DNA of 64,000 bases, taken from contig JAEYRZ010000117.1 of NCBI GenBank assembly GCA_023435265.1, positions 9,379 through 73,378 on the forward strand, read 5' to 3'. This document shows positions 27,773-36,723 of the stretch, in pieces (the first letter of the stretch is position 1; each line of letters begins with the position of its first letter). The notes under the pieces are model-generated. The model saw only the letters and a program-made list of their open reading frames with translations. It made no database searches and had not been told where the DNA came from. The stretch is from Pseudomonadota bacterium (GTDB lineage Bacteria > Desulfobacterota > Desulfobacteria > Desulfobacterales > Desulfosarcinaceae). The position numbers were made by a program, and so were the translations under genes.

Positions 27773-28845
27773 CACTGATCAGCAAGTATATCGCCGCAAC
27801 CATTATTCAGTTTTTTGTCCTGGGGCTGCTCGCCGTCCTGGGCATGATCATCGCCATCGATTATCTGACGAACATGGACGAGTTTTTGAAAGCCCAGATA
27901 TCGATCTGGCGGGCTTTTCAATATGTGCTCCTGAAGCTGCCGTTTATCAGTACCCAGTTGATTCCGGTCGTTCTGCTGATGTCCATCCTGATTACGTTCG
28001 GATTGATGAGCAGGCATAATGAAATTATTATCCTCAATGCCAGCGGCATCAGCATCTATACGCTCTTCAAGCCGGTGATCACGCTGTCCATCGTCGCGGG
28101 GCTGTTGATTTTTCTGCTCTCCGAATCGATCAACCCGCTCACCATGCTCAAGGCGAACCAGATCAAATATCGCGAGATCCGCAAATCGAGCAACCTCGCC
28201 GTCAAACAAGAGAATGTCTGGGTCAAGGGACCTCACAGCATCACCCATATCGCCTTGTTTCATCCTTCCGGCAAAACCGCTCAGGGATTCACCCATTATG
28301 TTTTCGACAGCCGTTTCCGCCTGATCCGCCGACTGGACGCCAAACAAGCCCGTTTCCAGGAAGGGCAATGGATCCTGCATAACGGACTCGAGCAAACGCT
28401 GGACACGAAAGCCAACGCGCTTCACGCTGAAACCTTCGCCGCCCGTGAAGTAAAAATCGGGTTGCAGCCAGACGAGTTCAGCGAAGTCGTCCGCCGTTCC
28501 GAAGAAATGAACGTACACCAGTTGTCCGCCTATATCGACCGTGTTGAAGCAGAAGGGTACACGGCGCACGAGTATCGGGTCGATTTGTACCATAAGTCGG
28601 CCTATCCGTTCGTGTGCGTGATCATGGGCCTGATCGGGATGGGGCTCACCGCGCGAAAAAAGATGACTCAGGGATTGCCGATCGCCGTATCCATGGGAAT
28701 CGCCGTCGCGTTTCTGTATTGGATATTTCAAAGCTTCTGCCTCTCCCTGGGCTACGGCGGGGCTTTGCCGCCTCTGGCCGCGGCCTGGGGGGCCAACTTC
28801 GTATTTCTGGGCGGGGGCATTCTGCTCCTCATCGATGCCGAATAA
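27769..28845 (+). CDS. lptG: LPS export ABC transporter permease LptG
   Basis: Predicted protein of 358 residues. The ATG at 27769 overlaps the lptF stop, fixing the start and indicating coupled translation. The N-terminus LISKYIAATIIQFFVLGLLA and the following LTNMDEFLKAQ resemble LptG. Three N-terminal and three C-terminal helices surround the periplasmic domain (about 125-250), and the C-terminal half reads YPFVCVIMGLIGMGLTARKK. It partners LptF in the inner membrane. A ferritin-like gene follows 38 bases later. Confidence 0.9.
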   Translation: MTLISKYIAATIIQFFVLGLLAVLGMIIAIDYLTNMDEFLKAQISIWRAFQYVLLKLPFISTQLIPVVLLMSILITFGLMSRHNEIIILNASGISIYTLFKPVITLSIVAGLLIFLLSESINPLTMLKANQIKYREIRKSSNLAVKQENVWVKGPHSITHIALFHPSGKTAQGFTHYVFDSRFRLIRRLDAKQARFQEGQWILHNGLEQTLDTKANALHAETFAAREVKIGLQPDEFSEVVRRSEEMNVHQLSAYIDRVEAEGYTAHEYRVDLYHKSAYPFVCVIMGLIGMGLTARKKMTQGLPIAVSMGIAVAFLYWIFQSFCLSLGYGGALPPLAAAWGANFVFLGGGILLLIDAE

Positions 28846-28883
28846 TCGAGGAATCGGAGTGCGCATCCGAAAAGGAGGTACCG

Positions 28884-29339
28884 ATGGATCTGAATAGTTA
28901 CCGGGAAATAATTGCTGCGGCCATCCAGAACGAAATTGAAGCCTTCATGTTCTACAGGGAAGCCGCGGAAAAAATGAAGAACGCCCATCTCAAGGAAATG
29001 TTCCTCCAATTCTCCAGAGAAGAAAAAGGGCACCGCGAAATACTGGAAGGTTTCAAGAGTGACGAATCGGCGGCGATCCACTTTCCGCGCGTGGAGGATT
29101 TTCAGGTTTCAGAAACTGTCGAAGAACAGCCGTTGTCCTTCGACATGCGGCCTGCCGAGGCGGTCGCACTGGCCATGAAGAAGGAAGAAGCGGCCATGCG
29201 GCATTATAGCGAGTTGGCCCGGGTGTGCCGGGACCCTGAACAGCAGAAGGTTTTTCTCGAGCTGGCGGCCATGGAAAGCGGCCATAAGGCCAAGATGGAG
29301 GCGGCTTTCGTGGATATCGGATATCCCGAAGTATGGTGA
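28884..29339 (+). CDS. Ferritin-like / rubrerythrin-type diiron protein
   Basis: Predicted protein of 151 residues with a strong AAAAGGAGG ribosome site. Two helix pairs carry the diiron ligands of the ferritin-like fold: AIQNEIEAFMFYREAAEK and FSREEKGHREILE in the first half, then MKKEEAAMRHYSELARV and LAAMESGHKAKMEAA in the second. It lacks the rubredoxin-like Cys4 tail of full rubrerythrin. Such proteins in anaerobes handle peroxide or iron. An 11-base perfect hairpin lies downstream. Confidence 0.85.
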   Translation: MDLNSYREIIAAAIQNEIEAFMFYREAAEKMKNAHLKEMFLQFSREEKGHREILEGFKSDESAAIHFPRVEDFQVSETVEEQPLSFDMRPAEAVALAMKKEEAAMRHYSELARVCRDPEQQKVFLELAAMESGHKAKMEAAFVDIGYPEVW

Positions 29340-29370
29340 GCCCTACCGGCGTTCAGCCTCTCGCGCAGCG

Positions 29371-29397
29371 CCTGCGGCCCGCCGCGCGGGCCGCAGG
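29371..29397. terminator. Convergent-gene hairpin (perfect 11-base stem)
   Basis: CCTGCGGCCCG and CGGGCCGCAGG flank a five-base loop, between the plus-strand ferritin-like gene and the minus-strand Hsp20 gene. There is no T tract, so it may block transcription by structure alone. Confidence 0.6.
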
Positions 29398-29419
29398 TAC
29401 AGATCGCGTGCGGCAGGCT

Positions 29420-29827
29420 TCAGGATGACACCTTGATGCTGCGCGGCGATGCTTTCTCCACTTTGGGTAATCTGAGATGAAGCACACCGTTCTTCATCTG
29501 GGCATCGATTTTGGCCTGGTCGATGACTTGAGAAAGCGTGAATTGGCGGTAGAACTGACCGACTTCGTATTCGATCAGGATATCGCGCTCATCGGCACCT
29601 TCGAAAGGCGCCACATTGCCGCTGATGGTCAAGATGTTGTCGCGCAGATCGATCTTCAAATCCTCCGGTTTGACACCCGGGAGATCGGCCAGCAACGTAA
29701 TCTGCTGGTGGGTTTCAAAAATATCGACTTTCGGTGAGAAGACAGCACCCGGCCGGGTCTGTTCGGCCGGCGATGACACTTCTTGCTTCTGCTGCACTTT
29801 CAGTTCTTTCGTCCCTGTTTCAGTCAT
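29420..29827 (-). CDS. Small heat-shock protein, Hsp20/alpha-crystallin family
   Basis: Predicted protein of 135 residues from the ATG at 29827, which follows AAGGAGG. The alpha-crystallin domain is clear: VDIFETHQQITLLADLPGVK, DLKIDLRDNILTISG and the closing KNGVLHLRLPKVE. The N-terminal arm is polar and glutamine-rich. It is an ATP-independent holdase that keeps unfolded proteins soluble. It follows a second Hsp20 gene by 25 bases, so the pair may be transcribed from one promoter upstream of 30311. Confidence 0.92.
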   Translation of the reverse strand: MTETGTKELKVQQKQEVSSPAEQTRPGAVFSPKVDIFETHQQITLLADLPGVKPEDLKIDLRDNILTISGNVAPFEGADERDILIEYEVGQFYRQFTLSQVIDQAKIDAQMKNGVLHLRLPKVEKASPRSIKVSS

Positions 29828-29852
29828 GGCTGGAATCCTCCTTTTCCACAAT

Positions 29853-30311
29853 TCAGCCGCCGATCTGAATGCGTCGCGGCTTGGCCGATTCGGCTTTGGG
29901 TATTTTCAGGACCAAGATACCATTGGACATCCGGGCTTCGATGCGGTCGGCATCGATTTCCTTGGGCAACGCGACGGCTCGTGAGAATTTTCCGGCCTCG
30001 CGTTCCCTGCGATGATACTTGGCCGAACCGTCTTCCGCTTCCAACCGGTGTTCTCCTGAAATGGTCACATTGTTTGCGGTTGCCTGAACTTGCAGGTCGT
30101 TCGCCTCAAGGCCCGGCAATTCGGCCCTCAGGTAAAAAGAATTGTCGTCCTCGGTCAGATTGAGCGCCGGGTATACGCCTGCGCTGACGCCCATCGCAGG
30201 TCGATTCAAGAAAGATTCCATGATGCGGTCCATTTGGCGCCGCATCCGGCTCAATTCCTCAAAGGGGCCCATCGACCTGAAACCCGGCACACCAAAAACA
30301 GAGTGAAACAT
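29853..30311 (-). CDS. Small heat-shock protein, Hsp20 family (first gene of pair)
   Basis: Predicted protein of 152 residues with an AAAAAGGAGG ribosome site. The N-terminal arm holds FEELSRMRRQMDRIMESFL, common in class A bacterial Hsp20 proteins. The alpha-crystallin domain has YLRAELPGLEANDLQVQATA and AVALPKEIDADRIEARMSNG, ending with ILVLKIPKAE. It differs enough from the downstream Hsp20 that the two may form mixed oligomers with separate clients, as in other bacteria with two-gene hsp20 operons. Confidence 0.93.
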   Translation of the reverse strand: MFHSVFGVPGFRSMGPFEELSRMRRQMDRIMESFLNRPAMGVSAGVYPALNLTEDDNSFYLRAELPGLEANDLQVQATANNVTISGEHRLEAEDGSAKYHRREREAGKFSRAVALPKEIDADRIEARMSNGILVLKIPKAESAKPRRIQIGG

Positions 30312-30468
30312 AATGAACCTCCTTTTTCCAGTGATGTCGTAATACTGAAAACTTTTGTTGGATGCATAGTAAAAGCTTTTCTTCGCATGTCAATAAAAGC
30401 TTTCAACTTTTCATTGCATTATTTTTGATTGGATACTATTTTAGTAATGCAACGGAAAGGAGACGAAT
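30312..30468. promoter_or_regulatory. A/T-rich divergent promoter region with AAAAGCTTT repeats
   Basis: Between the hsp20 operon and the gene at 30469 the DNA turns markedly A/T-rich. AAAAGCTTTT (30371-30380) is a perfect palindrome, and AAAAGCTTT recurs at about 30395-30403. They could be binding sites for a regulator of one of the two flanking genes. No clear sigma-32 promoter was matched by eye. Confidence 0.45.
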
Positions 30469-31098
30469 ATGGATGAATTTCACAATGAAGATGAACATGG
30501 CGGAAGCGCCCTTTCATATGACCTAAAAGGCAGGCAGTCGGTCAGAGCGACCTTTCGTCTCAGCTCGGGTTGCATCAGCACCATCAGCATCGTGGCCGGG
30601 CAGCTGGGGATCAAACAAAAATCGATTTTCGATTACCTTGTCGAGGATATCGAAAGTTTGAAGGCCATCGCCTTGAGGCTCAGCCAGGAATCTCCGGCCG
30701 AACGGAATGAAAGAATCCAAAAAACCTTTGTGATCAGCCGGCGTTCGCTGAGTTCCCTTGAACTGGTGGCGAATCGTTTCAACACGCCGCGCGATATCCT
30801 GGTGGAGCTTTCGGTGCAGCGGCTGCTGCCGATCATCGCGCGGGAACGTGAGCGGCATGCGATCCGCAAGGCGATGTTGTCCAAAGTCGAAAAATATCAT
30901 CGCGCCGGAATCCTGCTGGCCGACCAACTTCAGGGCGAGTTGGGGGCAGACGATCCGATGACGGACCATTTCAATCTGGTGATGAGCAACTTCAACAATG
31001 TCTTTACCCAGATCAGGGAACTCATCTTCAGGGGGCAGGCGCTGGAATCGCTCGACCCCGACACGCTGAACGCCATATCCGCAGTTCAGGAGGATTGA
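30469..31098 (+). CDS. Hypothetical protein, possible DNA-binding regulator
   Basis: Predicted protein of 209 residues with GGAAAGGAG upstream; no family was recognised. Residues 20-60 (RQSVRATFRLSSGCISTISI, then AGQLGIKQKSIFDYL) and 85-115 (FVISRRSLSSLELVANRFNT, then PRDILVELS) look like two strand-helix-helix units similar to ribbon-helix-helix folds. The rest is helical. It is divergent from the Hsp20 pair and may respond to the same signals, but this is inference. Confidence 0.55.
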   Translation: MDEFHNEDEHGGSALSYDLKGRQSVRATFRLSSGCISTISIVAGQLGIKQKSIFDYLVEDIESLKAIALRLSQESPAERNERIQKTFVISRRSLSSLELVANRFNTPRDILVELSVQRLLPIIARERERHAIRKAMLSKVEKYHRAGILLADQLQGELGADDPMTDHFNLVMSNFNNVFTQIRELIFRGQALESLDPDTLNAISAVQED

Positions 31099-31192
31099 GT
31101 GCTGCAGACCGCGCCCGGAAAGCCGTCGTGCGGCATTGACCTGACCGATCAATTGAGGTACTGACGGCGTTGCCACTTCACAGGAGAGGGCG

Positions 31193-31636
31193 ATGAAAAT
31201 CGATGATATCAACATTGCGATCATCAGACAGCTCCGAAACGGCCGGACCCCGATCAAGACGATCGCCGAATCATTGAACGTCGCCGAAAACACGGTGCGG
31301 GCGCGCATCGTCAAAATGGAAGAAGAAGGGCTCCTGGAGATCGCCGGGCTGGTCGATTGCGAAAAGCTTCAGCATCACCGCCTGGTCATGGTGGGCGTCA
31401 AGCTGGCCACGATGAACCTGGTCAAAAAGGGGGCCGAATTCAGTACGCTCAAAGGGGTGGTATCGGTCAGCGTGGTCACCGGACGATTCGACCTGATCCT
31501 TTTGGTTCTGCTGAAAGAAGATTTCGGCCTGCTTGAATTCTACACGCAGGAAGTTTCACGCCTCACCGACGTGCAGTCGGTGGAAACCTTCGTGGTGTAT
31601 AAAAGCTACAATCTGAAAGTACCCTACATCCTCTGA
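31193..31636 (+). CDS. Lrp/AsnC-family transcriptional regulator
   Basis: Predicted protein of 147 residues, normal for the family. An N-terminal winged helix-turn-helix (DDINIAIIRQLRNGRTPIKT, then SLNVAENTVRARIVKME) precedes a RAM ligand-binding domain (VSVSVVTGRFDLILLVLLKE). Lrp-type regulators bind amino acids or related small molecules and form octamers. No amino acid metabolism gene is adjacent; a CBS-domain gene follows after about 150 bases. Confidence 0.88.
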   Translation: MKIDDINIAIIRQLRNGRTPIKTIAESLNVAENTVRARIVKMEEEGLLEIAGLVDCEKLQHHRLVMVGVKLATMNLVKKGAEFSTLKGVVSVSVVTGRFDLILLVLLKEDFGLLEFYTQEVSRLTDVQSVETFVVYKSYNLKVPYIL

Positions 31637-31788
31637 TGCCTTTGCGGATCCCGCAAAGGCGCCCCATTCCCGACGGCTGCTTTCACTTTACCCCCAAGTG
31701 GTTATCTTACCCGGAATCAGAGACGCCGCCGATCAGCGGCTTTGAATTTCCGATCCGACCCGGATTCCGTCCAAACGATAGGAGGGTT

Positions 31789-32274
31789 ATGAAAACCGCG
31801 GAAGATATCCTCAGAACCAAGACCAAGCCCCTTAAGATCAGTATCGCTCCCGAACGCACGCTCGCCGAGGCCGTCACAATGATGAACCGTGCGGGGGTCG
31901 GTGCCATTCTGGTGGAAAAGGAGCCCGATCAGATCGTCGGGATATGGACCGAGCGCGATCTGCTGAGAAGCGCGGCCGAACCGGGCTTCGATATTCAAAC
32001 CGCTTCGGTCGGCGACCACATGCACTCCAGGCTGTTCAACGCCGCCCACGATACCCCCCTGATCAAGCTGGAAGAGATGTTCCTGGGGCTTTTCATCCGT
32101 CACATCGTCATTCTGAAAGAAGGTCGTTTTTTGGGGTTGCTGTCGATCGGCGACGTACTGCGCGCCAGTCTGCTCGAGAAAGACCTCACGCTCAAGAAAC
32201 TCAACAAAATCGCCAGCTGGCAATATTACGAAAATTGGGGTTGGGACCGCAACAAAGGCAGGTCAAGAGACTGA
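31789..32274 (+). CDS. CBS-domain pair protein
   Basis: Predicted protein of 161 residues from the ATG at 31789 behind TAGGAGGG. Two CBS motifs fill most of it: VTMMNRAGVGAILVEKEPDQ followed by VGIWTERDLLR, and GLFIRHIVILKEGRFLGLLS. Stand-alone CBS pairs bind adenosine nucleotides such as AMP, ATP or SAM and signal energy status. The C-terminal tail is helical (LTLKKLNKIASWQYYENW). The partner protein is unknown. Confidence 0.85.
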   Translation: MKTAEDILRTKTKPLKISIAPERTLAEAVTMMNRAGVGAILVEKEPDQIVGIWTERDLLRSAAEPGFDIQTASVGDHMHSRLFNAAHDTPLIKLEEMFLGLFIRHIVILKEGRFLGLLSIGDVLRASLLEKDLTLKKLNKIASWQYYENWGWDRNKGRSRD

Positions 32275-32410
32275 TTCGAGAGCCGGTGCTTTCCGGGGAA
32301 TGCTGTCGGGTCCGCAACCGGCCATGGGGAAGGCCGCAACCCCGATGACGGAAAAGCGAAGCGGATTGCTGCCTTGAAAGCGAAAGCTGGGCGAAAATAC
32401 CCGAGCCTCT

Positions 32411-33082
32411 CTATTTCAGCTTTCCGATCATCTCCTCTTTCTGAAAAATTATCGCAAAAAGGTTGTCCTTGGCGTTGGCATTATGCTCCTTCACCAGGCT
32501 CTTGGCCCATTCAACATCCCGGGTGCGCACCGCTTGAAACAGCGCGTCGTGTTCGCGGACGATCTCTTTCTGCCGATCGAGCCGCAGATCTTCGGTGCGG
32601 AACCGAAGGAAGATGCGCTGGCAGATATCACGATACCGATCGACCAGGAACTGATTGCCCAGCATACCGATAATCGTGGCATGATACTCGGTGTCGAGGA
32701 TGAACAACTGCCGTCGCACGCGGTCGGTGATCGAGCTCTCGTACAAATCTTTCTTGCCGCACAGCTCATTCAGCTGTTCAGGGGTTTGCTTGCGAATGGC
32801 CTTTCCGATCGTCCCCAGTTCCAGGATTTCCCTGATTTCATAGAGCGACTCGGCCTCCTCGATGGTCAATTTATGAACCGAATAGCCCTGGTTGGGAACA
32901 AAATCCAGATACCCCTCTTTGGCCAGAATGCTGAGGGCGTTGTTGACGGGAGTCCGGCTGACGCCGAGCTGCTTGGCCAGATCGACGAAAATGAGGCGTT
33001 GTCCCGGTACGATATCATAATTCAGCATCATCTGCTTGATGCTGTCATATGCCGCCATGGTCAAATTTCTCTGGCCACCCAT
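32411..33082 (-). CDS. GntR-family regulator, FCD domain (paralogue 1)
   Basis: Predicted protein of 223 residues with AGGAG upstream. The N-terminal winged helix is GntR type (PGQRLIFVDLAKQLGVSRTP, then VNNALSILAKEGYLDFVPNQ). The C-terminal all-helical FCD domain holds the usual Asp and His metal ligands (LDTEYHATIIGMLGN). FCD regulators commonly respond to organic acids and control their catabolism. It is a close paralogue of the regulator at 41422-42186; the pair bracket the molybdenum-cofactor region. Confidence 0.88.
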   Translation of the reverse strand: MGGQRNLTMAAYDSIKQMMLNYDIVPGQRLIFVDLAKQLGVSRTPVNNALSILAKEGYLDFVPNQGYSVHKLTIEEAESLYEIREILELGTIGKAIRKQTPEQLNELCGKKDLYESSITDRVRRQLFILDTEYHATIIGMLGNQFLVDRYRDICQRIFLRFRTEDLRLDRQKEIVREHDALFQAVRTRDVEWAKSLVKEHNANAKDNLFAIIFQKEEMIGKLK

Positions 33083-33383
33083 GCCTGTCGCTCCTGTGTG
33101 TTCTGAATTCCCGAATCGCCGACCGCCGGTTCACCGCCCGAAAATCGTATGGCAGATTGCATTAAAATGGGTTATTGATCAACATGAAATTAAACCGTAT
33201 CCATCCACCCCGCGCGCTTGGCCGGACATGTGGATGACGGCACGGCTGCGGAACGCATGCTGCCGGGAAGATAAAAAGAATTGACATGCCCATTTTTGCA
33301 TGCAATTAGTTATACAATCTAAGGCCGAAGACTTGAAAATCAAGCCACTTCGAGGCCGCCCTTCCGACAGCGAGGCGATTGCG
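33083..33383. promoter_or_regulatory. Divergent control region between GntR and ModE-like genes
   Basis: No gene is seen in these 301 bases. TTGACA at 33281-33286 is a good -35, but the best -10 candidates (TTATAC near 33310-33315) are spaced too far for a standard promoter. The repeated CATG ends of CATGCCCATTTTTGCATG at 33285-33302 and ATTAGTTATACAAT just after it could be operator sequences for the flanking GntR protein. Confidence 0.4.
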
Positions 33384-33737
33384 ATGAAACCTGCCGACAA
33401 CCGCTCATGGGCCATCCGCTCCAAGGTATGGCTCGAATTCGAAGGCAAACCGATCCTGGGTGAGGGCCGCATGTCGATTCTGGACGCGATTCACAGCCAT
33501 GGATCGATCCTGCAGGCCGCCAAGGTGACCGGCGTCTCCTATCGGCGGGTGCGCGGCGCCATTCGGGACATGGAGCACGCCGTCGGCAGACCGCTGGTCG
33601 AATCCTTCCGGGGCGGCGACCAGGGCGGCGGCGCCAAACTCACTCAAGCCGCTCATGAACTGATGGATTCGTATAAAAAAATCGCTTACGGCGTTCAAGA
33701 AGTGATGGACTTCCGTTTCCGGGAAATTTTCCGTTGA
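33384..33737 (+). CDS. ModE N-terminal-like winged-helix regulator
   Basis: Predicted protein of 117 residues from the ATG at 33384 with GAGGCG upstream. The body is a LysR/ModE-type helix-turn-helix: SKVWLEFEGKPILGEGRMSI, then LDAIHSHGSILQAAKVTGVS and YRRVRGAIRDMEHAVGRPLV. Full ModE has two molybdate-binding (Mop) domains; this protein stops after the winged helix. It stands at the head of FmdE, MoeA-like, moeA, moaA and mobA and may control them, sensing molybdenum through another protein. Confidence 0.8.
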   Translation: MKPADNRSWAIRSKVWLEFEGKPILGEGRMSILDAIHSHGSILQAAKVTGVSYRRVRGAIRDMEHAVGRPLVESFRGGDQGGGAKLTQAAHELMDSYKKIAYGVQEVMDFRFREIFR

Positions 33738-33795
33738 TTTTGCCGGTCGATTGGCACATTCTGCCTATCGGCTCGAGACAGAGGACCCCGATTAC

Positions 33796-34425
33796 ATGAA
33801 ATCATTCGAAGCGTTGCTGCAGACCTCGGTGGAACGGCACGGCCATTTGTGCGCCGGACAGGTGATCGGCGTCCGCATGGCCATGCTGGGGTGCCGCCTG
33901 ATCGGTGTCGAGAATCCCCAGGCGCCGGAAAACAGAAAGAAAATCATGGTTTTTGTCGAAATCGACCGCTGCGCCACAGACGCCATCGAAAGCGTCACCG
34001 GCTGCCGAATGGGTAAGCGTACGCTCAAGTTCAAGGATTTCGGAATCAATGCCGCCACCTTTGTTCATCTGGAAAGCCGCCGGGCTTTTCGGATTGTCTC
34101 CACCGAGGCGTCGCGCGGACTGGCCGCGGCCTACGCCCCGGACGAAACCGATCCGCTTCGCCAGCAACTCCAGGGGTATCAGCGCATGCCCGACGAGATG
34201 CTTTTCGACATCCAAAGGGTCGAAGTCCATTTGGCCGAGTGGGATATGCCCGGACCGCCGCGCCGCCATGCCCTCTGCGAGCGGTGCGGCCAGACGGTCC
34301 GGGACGGCCGGGAGCGCCGGATCGACGGCCTGGTCCTGTGCCGGCCATGTGCCGGTGAAAGCTATTTTCAAATCCTGAAGAACCACCATGTGCAAAGCGA
34401 TGCTGCGGAGGAGGCAACATCATGA
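33796..34425 (+). CDS. FmdE-family protein with C-terminal zinc finger
   Basis: Predicted protein of 209 residues. The ATG at 33796 has GAGGA upstream; a TTG at 33751 is less likely. The FmdE domain (about 1-135) has RHGHLCAGQVIGVRMAMLG, IDRCATDAIESVTGCRMGKR and TLKFKDFG. A C4 zinc ribbon, CERCGQTV then CRPCAG, closes the protein. FmdE takes its name from a subunit of formylmethanofuran dehydrogenase, but these free-standing forms occur beside Moco genes in sulfate reducers and probably assist molybdenum or tungsten cofactor handling. The stop overlaps the next start. Confidence 0.85.
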   Translation: MKSFEALLQTSVERHGHLCAGQVIGVRMAMLGCRLIGVENPQAPENRKKIMVFVEIDRCATDAIESVTGCRMGKRTLKFKDFGINAATFVHLESRRAFRIVSTEASRGLAAAYAPDETDPLRQQLQGYQRMPDEMLFDIQRVEVHLAEWDMPGPPRRHALCERCGQTVRDGRERRIDGLVLCRPCAGESYFQILKNHHVQSDAAEEATS

Positions 34426-35450
34426 TACAGGTCGTAAAAATCGAAGATGCCCTGGGACAGGCCCTGGCTCACGACATTACCGAAATCAGGCCCGGCGAGT
34501 TCAAGGGACCGGCGTTTCAGCGCGGCCACGTCCTGAGCTCCGAAGATCTGGACCATCTGCGTCGACTGGGCAAAAATCATCTGTACATTCTCAAGCCGGA
34601 GACGGCGGAGATGCACGAAGACGAAGCGGCCGAGGCACTGGCCGCCGCCCTGTGCGGCTCGGGGGTCGGATGGCAGGGAGCGCCGCGCGAAGGCAAGCTG
34701 GCCCTCAAGGCCCAGCTGGACGGCTTGCTGAAGGTCGAGGTGCCGGTTCTCGAGGAATTCAATTTCCTGGGAGACGTGATGTGCGCCACCCGGCACAGCA
34801 ATTCGCTGGTCCAAAAGGGACAGCAGGTAGCCGCCACCCGCGCCATTCCGCTGCTGATCGAGCGCAGCAATGTAGCGCGGGCGGTCGCCGTTGCCAGGAG
34901 CGCCCCTTTTGGTGTATTGCGGGTGCTCCCCTTGAAAAAGGTGTCGGCAGGGGTGCTGATCACCGGCGATGAAGTTTTCTACGGCCGCATCGAAGACAAA
35001 TTCGAACCCATCATCCGCAACAAGGTGACGGAGCTCGGCGGGCGCGTCCAGGAAGTGGTATTCCTGCCCGACGACGACCGGCGCATTGCCGATACGGCCC
35101 TGCGGCTGGTGGCCGAGGGGGCCGACATTCTCATCACCACCGGCGGCATGTCGGTCGATCCGGATGACCGCACCCGTTTCGCTCTGCAAAGCGCCGGCCT
35201 TCGAGATATGGTTTACGGCTCGGCCGTGTTGCCGGGCGCCATGTTCATGGTGGGCTACCTGGGTGAAGTGCCCGTACTCGGCATTCCGGCCTGCGGCTTG
35301 TTTGCGCCCCGGACGGTGTTCGACCTGATCTACCCGCGCGTCCTGGCCGGAGAACGCATGACGCGACGCGAAGTTGCCGGCCTGGGCCACGGGGGGCTGT
35401 GCCTCAAGTGCAAAACATGTTCTTATCCCGTCTGCCCCTTTGGCAAGTGA
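34422..35450 (+). CDS. MoeA-like molybdopterin-binding protein
   Basis: Predicted protein of 342 residues, its start overlapping the FmdE stop (ATGA). A MoCF/MogA-like domain is in the second half: AGVLITGDEVFYGRIEDKFE, LITTGGMSVDPDDRTRFALQ and LGIPACGLFAPRTVFDLIYP. The N-terminal part (DALGQALAHDITEIRPGEFK) resembles MoeA domain ends but is shorter. A cysteine-rich tail reads CLKCKTCSYPVCPFGK. It is distinct from the true moeA that follows and is a common partner of FmdE in Desulfobacterota. It may modify or insert the cofactor into specific enzymes (inference). Confidence 0.8.
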   Translation: MIQVVKIEDALGQALAHDITEIRPGEFKGPAFQRGHVLSSEDLDHLRRLGKNHLYILKPETAEMHEDEAAEALAAALCGSGVGWQGAPREGKLALKAQLDGLLKVEVPVLEEFNFLGDVMCATRHSNSLVQKGQQVAATRAIPLLIERSNVARAVAVARSAPFGVLRVLPLKKVSAGVLITGDEVFYGRIEDKFEPIIRNKVTELGGRVQEVVFLPDDDRRIADTALRLVAEGADILITTGGMSVDPDDRTRFALQSAGLRDMVYGSAVLPGAMFMVGYLGEVPVLGIPACGLFAPRTVFDLIYPRVLAGERMTRREVAGLGHGGLCLKCKTCSYPVCPFGK

Positions 35451-35484
35451 TGTCCGTAATCCGCACGACGAAACGGAGCTGCAT

Positions 35485-36723
35485 GTGATCGACCACCTTC
35501 CGCTTGGATTGGATCAGGCATTGGCCCTGACCCTGGAACGACTCAATCCTCTGCCTGTCCAGAAGGTCGAGCTCCTGGATGCAGTGGAACGGGTGGTCGC
35601 CGCCGACCTCTTCGCCCGGGTGGACGCCCCTTCGATCGACGCATCCCTTAAAGACGGTTATGCCGTTTTATCGGCCGACGTGGCTGCGGCCTCCTCCGAT
35701 GCGCCCGTCCGGCTGCGCATGATGGGAACGGCGTCGGCCGGCGGCCAGGAGCGCTGGCAGCTCCGTCCGGGACACACGGTGCAGGTACTGACCGGCGCCC
35801 GCATCCCGGGGCAGGCGGATGCCGTCCTTGCGGAGGAATATGTACGCCGGGACGGGGATTTCATTCTCGCCTGCAATCATGCCGAACCGGGACGCAATAT
35901 TCAACTCAAGGGCAGCGATGTGATGTCCGGGGAGCGCGTGGCGGCCGCCGGCAGACGCCTCTCCCCGGGCCAGATCGGCATTTTGGCGGCCGCCGGCCAC
36001 TCTCGAATACCGGTTTACGGAAGCCCGCGCGTCGCCGTCATCGCCACCGGGGACGAGGTGGTGGCTCCGGGGCACCCGCTTACCGAAGGCAAACTCTACG
36101 CCAGCAATATCGTAACCCTCTGCGCCTGGTGCCGCCGTTATGGGATGCCGACCCGCGTGGCCGTCGTCCGCGACGATCCTGAAGCAATCCGACAGGCCTT
36201 GAAGAGTGCTCTTTCCGACTGCGATGCAATCCTGACCAGCGGAGGCGCCTGGACCGGAGACCGGGACCTGGTGGCCCGCATCCTTCAGGAGCTTGGTTGG
36301 AAGGAGGTTTTTCACCGGATTCGGATCGGCCCCGGCAAGGCCGTGGGATTCGGGATGCTCGACGGCCGGGCGGTTTTCATCCTGCCCGGAGGCCCGCCTT
36401 CCAACCTGATGGGTTTTCTGCAGATTGCCCTGCCCGGCCTGTTGCGGCTGGCCGGGGAAACCGATCCGCGGCTGCCCGTCATCCGGGTGCGTTCGGCTTG
36501 CGAATTGAACGGCCGCTATATCGACTGGACACAATTCGTTTTCGGCACCATCGAGGAACAACCGCACGATCTGCCGCTGTTCCACCCCATACAAAAGGCC
36601 AGCCGCCTGCACTCCGTGGCGGAGGCGACCGTCGTCGCCGCCATTCCCGAAGGCTTGACCGCGATTGCCGCCGGACAGGTCCTCAACGCCCAACTGCTGG
36701 TGAACAGGTCATTGCCATGCTGA
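35485..36723 (+). CDS. moeA: Molybdopterin molybdenumtransferase MoeA
   Basis: Predicted protein of 412 residues from a GTG at 35485 with GGAG upstream. Four-domain MoeA motifs are present: PSIDASLKDGYAVLSAD, LTGARIPGQADAVLAEEYV, AVIATGDEVVAPGHPLTEGK, a TSGGAWTGDRDLVA segment, and FILPGGPPSNLMGFLQ. The family inserts molybdate into adenylylated molybdopterin at the last step of Moco synthesis. The stop overlaps the moaA start, so the gene lies in one operon with moaA and mobA. Confidence 0.88.
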   Translation: MIDHLPLGLDQALALTLERLNPLPVQKVELLDAVERVVAADLFARVDAPSIDASLKDGYAVLSADVAAASSDAPVRLRMMGTASAGGQERWQLRPGHTVQVLTGARIPGQADAVLAEEYVRRDGDFILACNHAEPGRNIQLKGSDVMSGERVAAAGRRLSPGQIGILAAAGHSRIPVYGSPRVAVIATGDEVVAPGHPLTEGKLYASNIVTLCAWCRRYGMPTRVAVVRDDPEAIRQALKSALSDCDAILTSGGAWTGDRDLVARILQELGWKEVFHRIRIGPGKAVGFGMLDGRAVFILPGGPPSNLMGFLQIALPGLLRLAGETDPRLPVIRVRSACELNGRYIDWTQFVFGTIEEQPHDLPLFHPIQKASRLHSVAEATVVAAIPEGLTAIAAGQVLNAQLLVNRSLPC

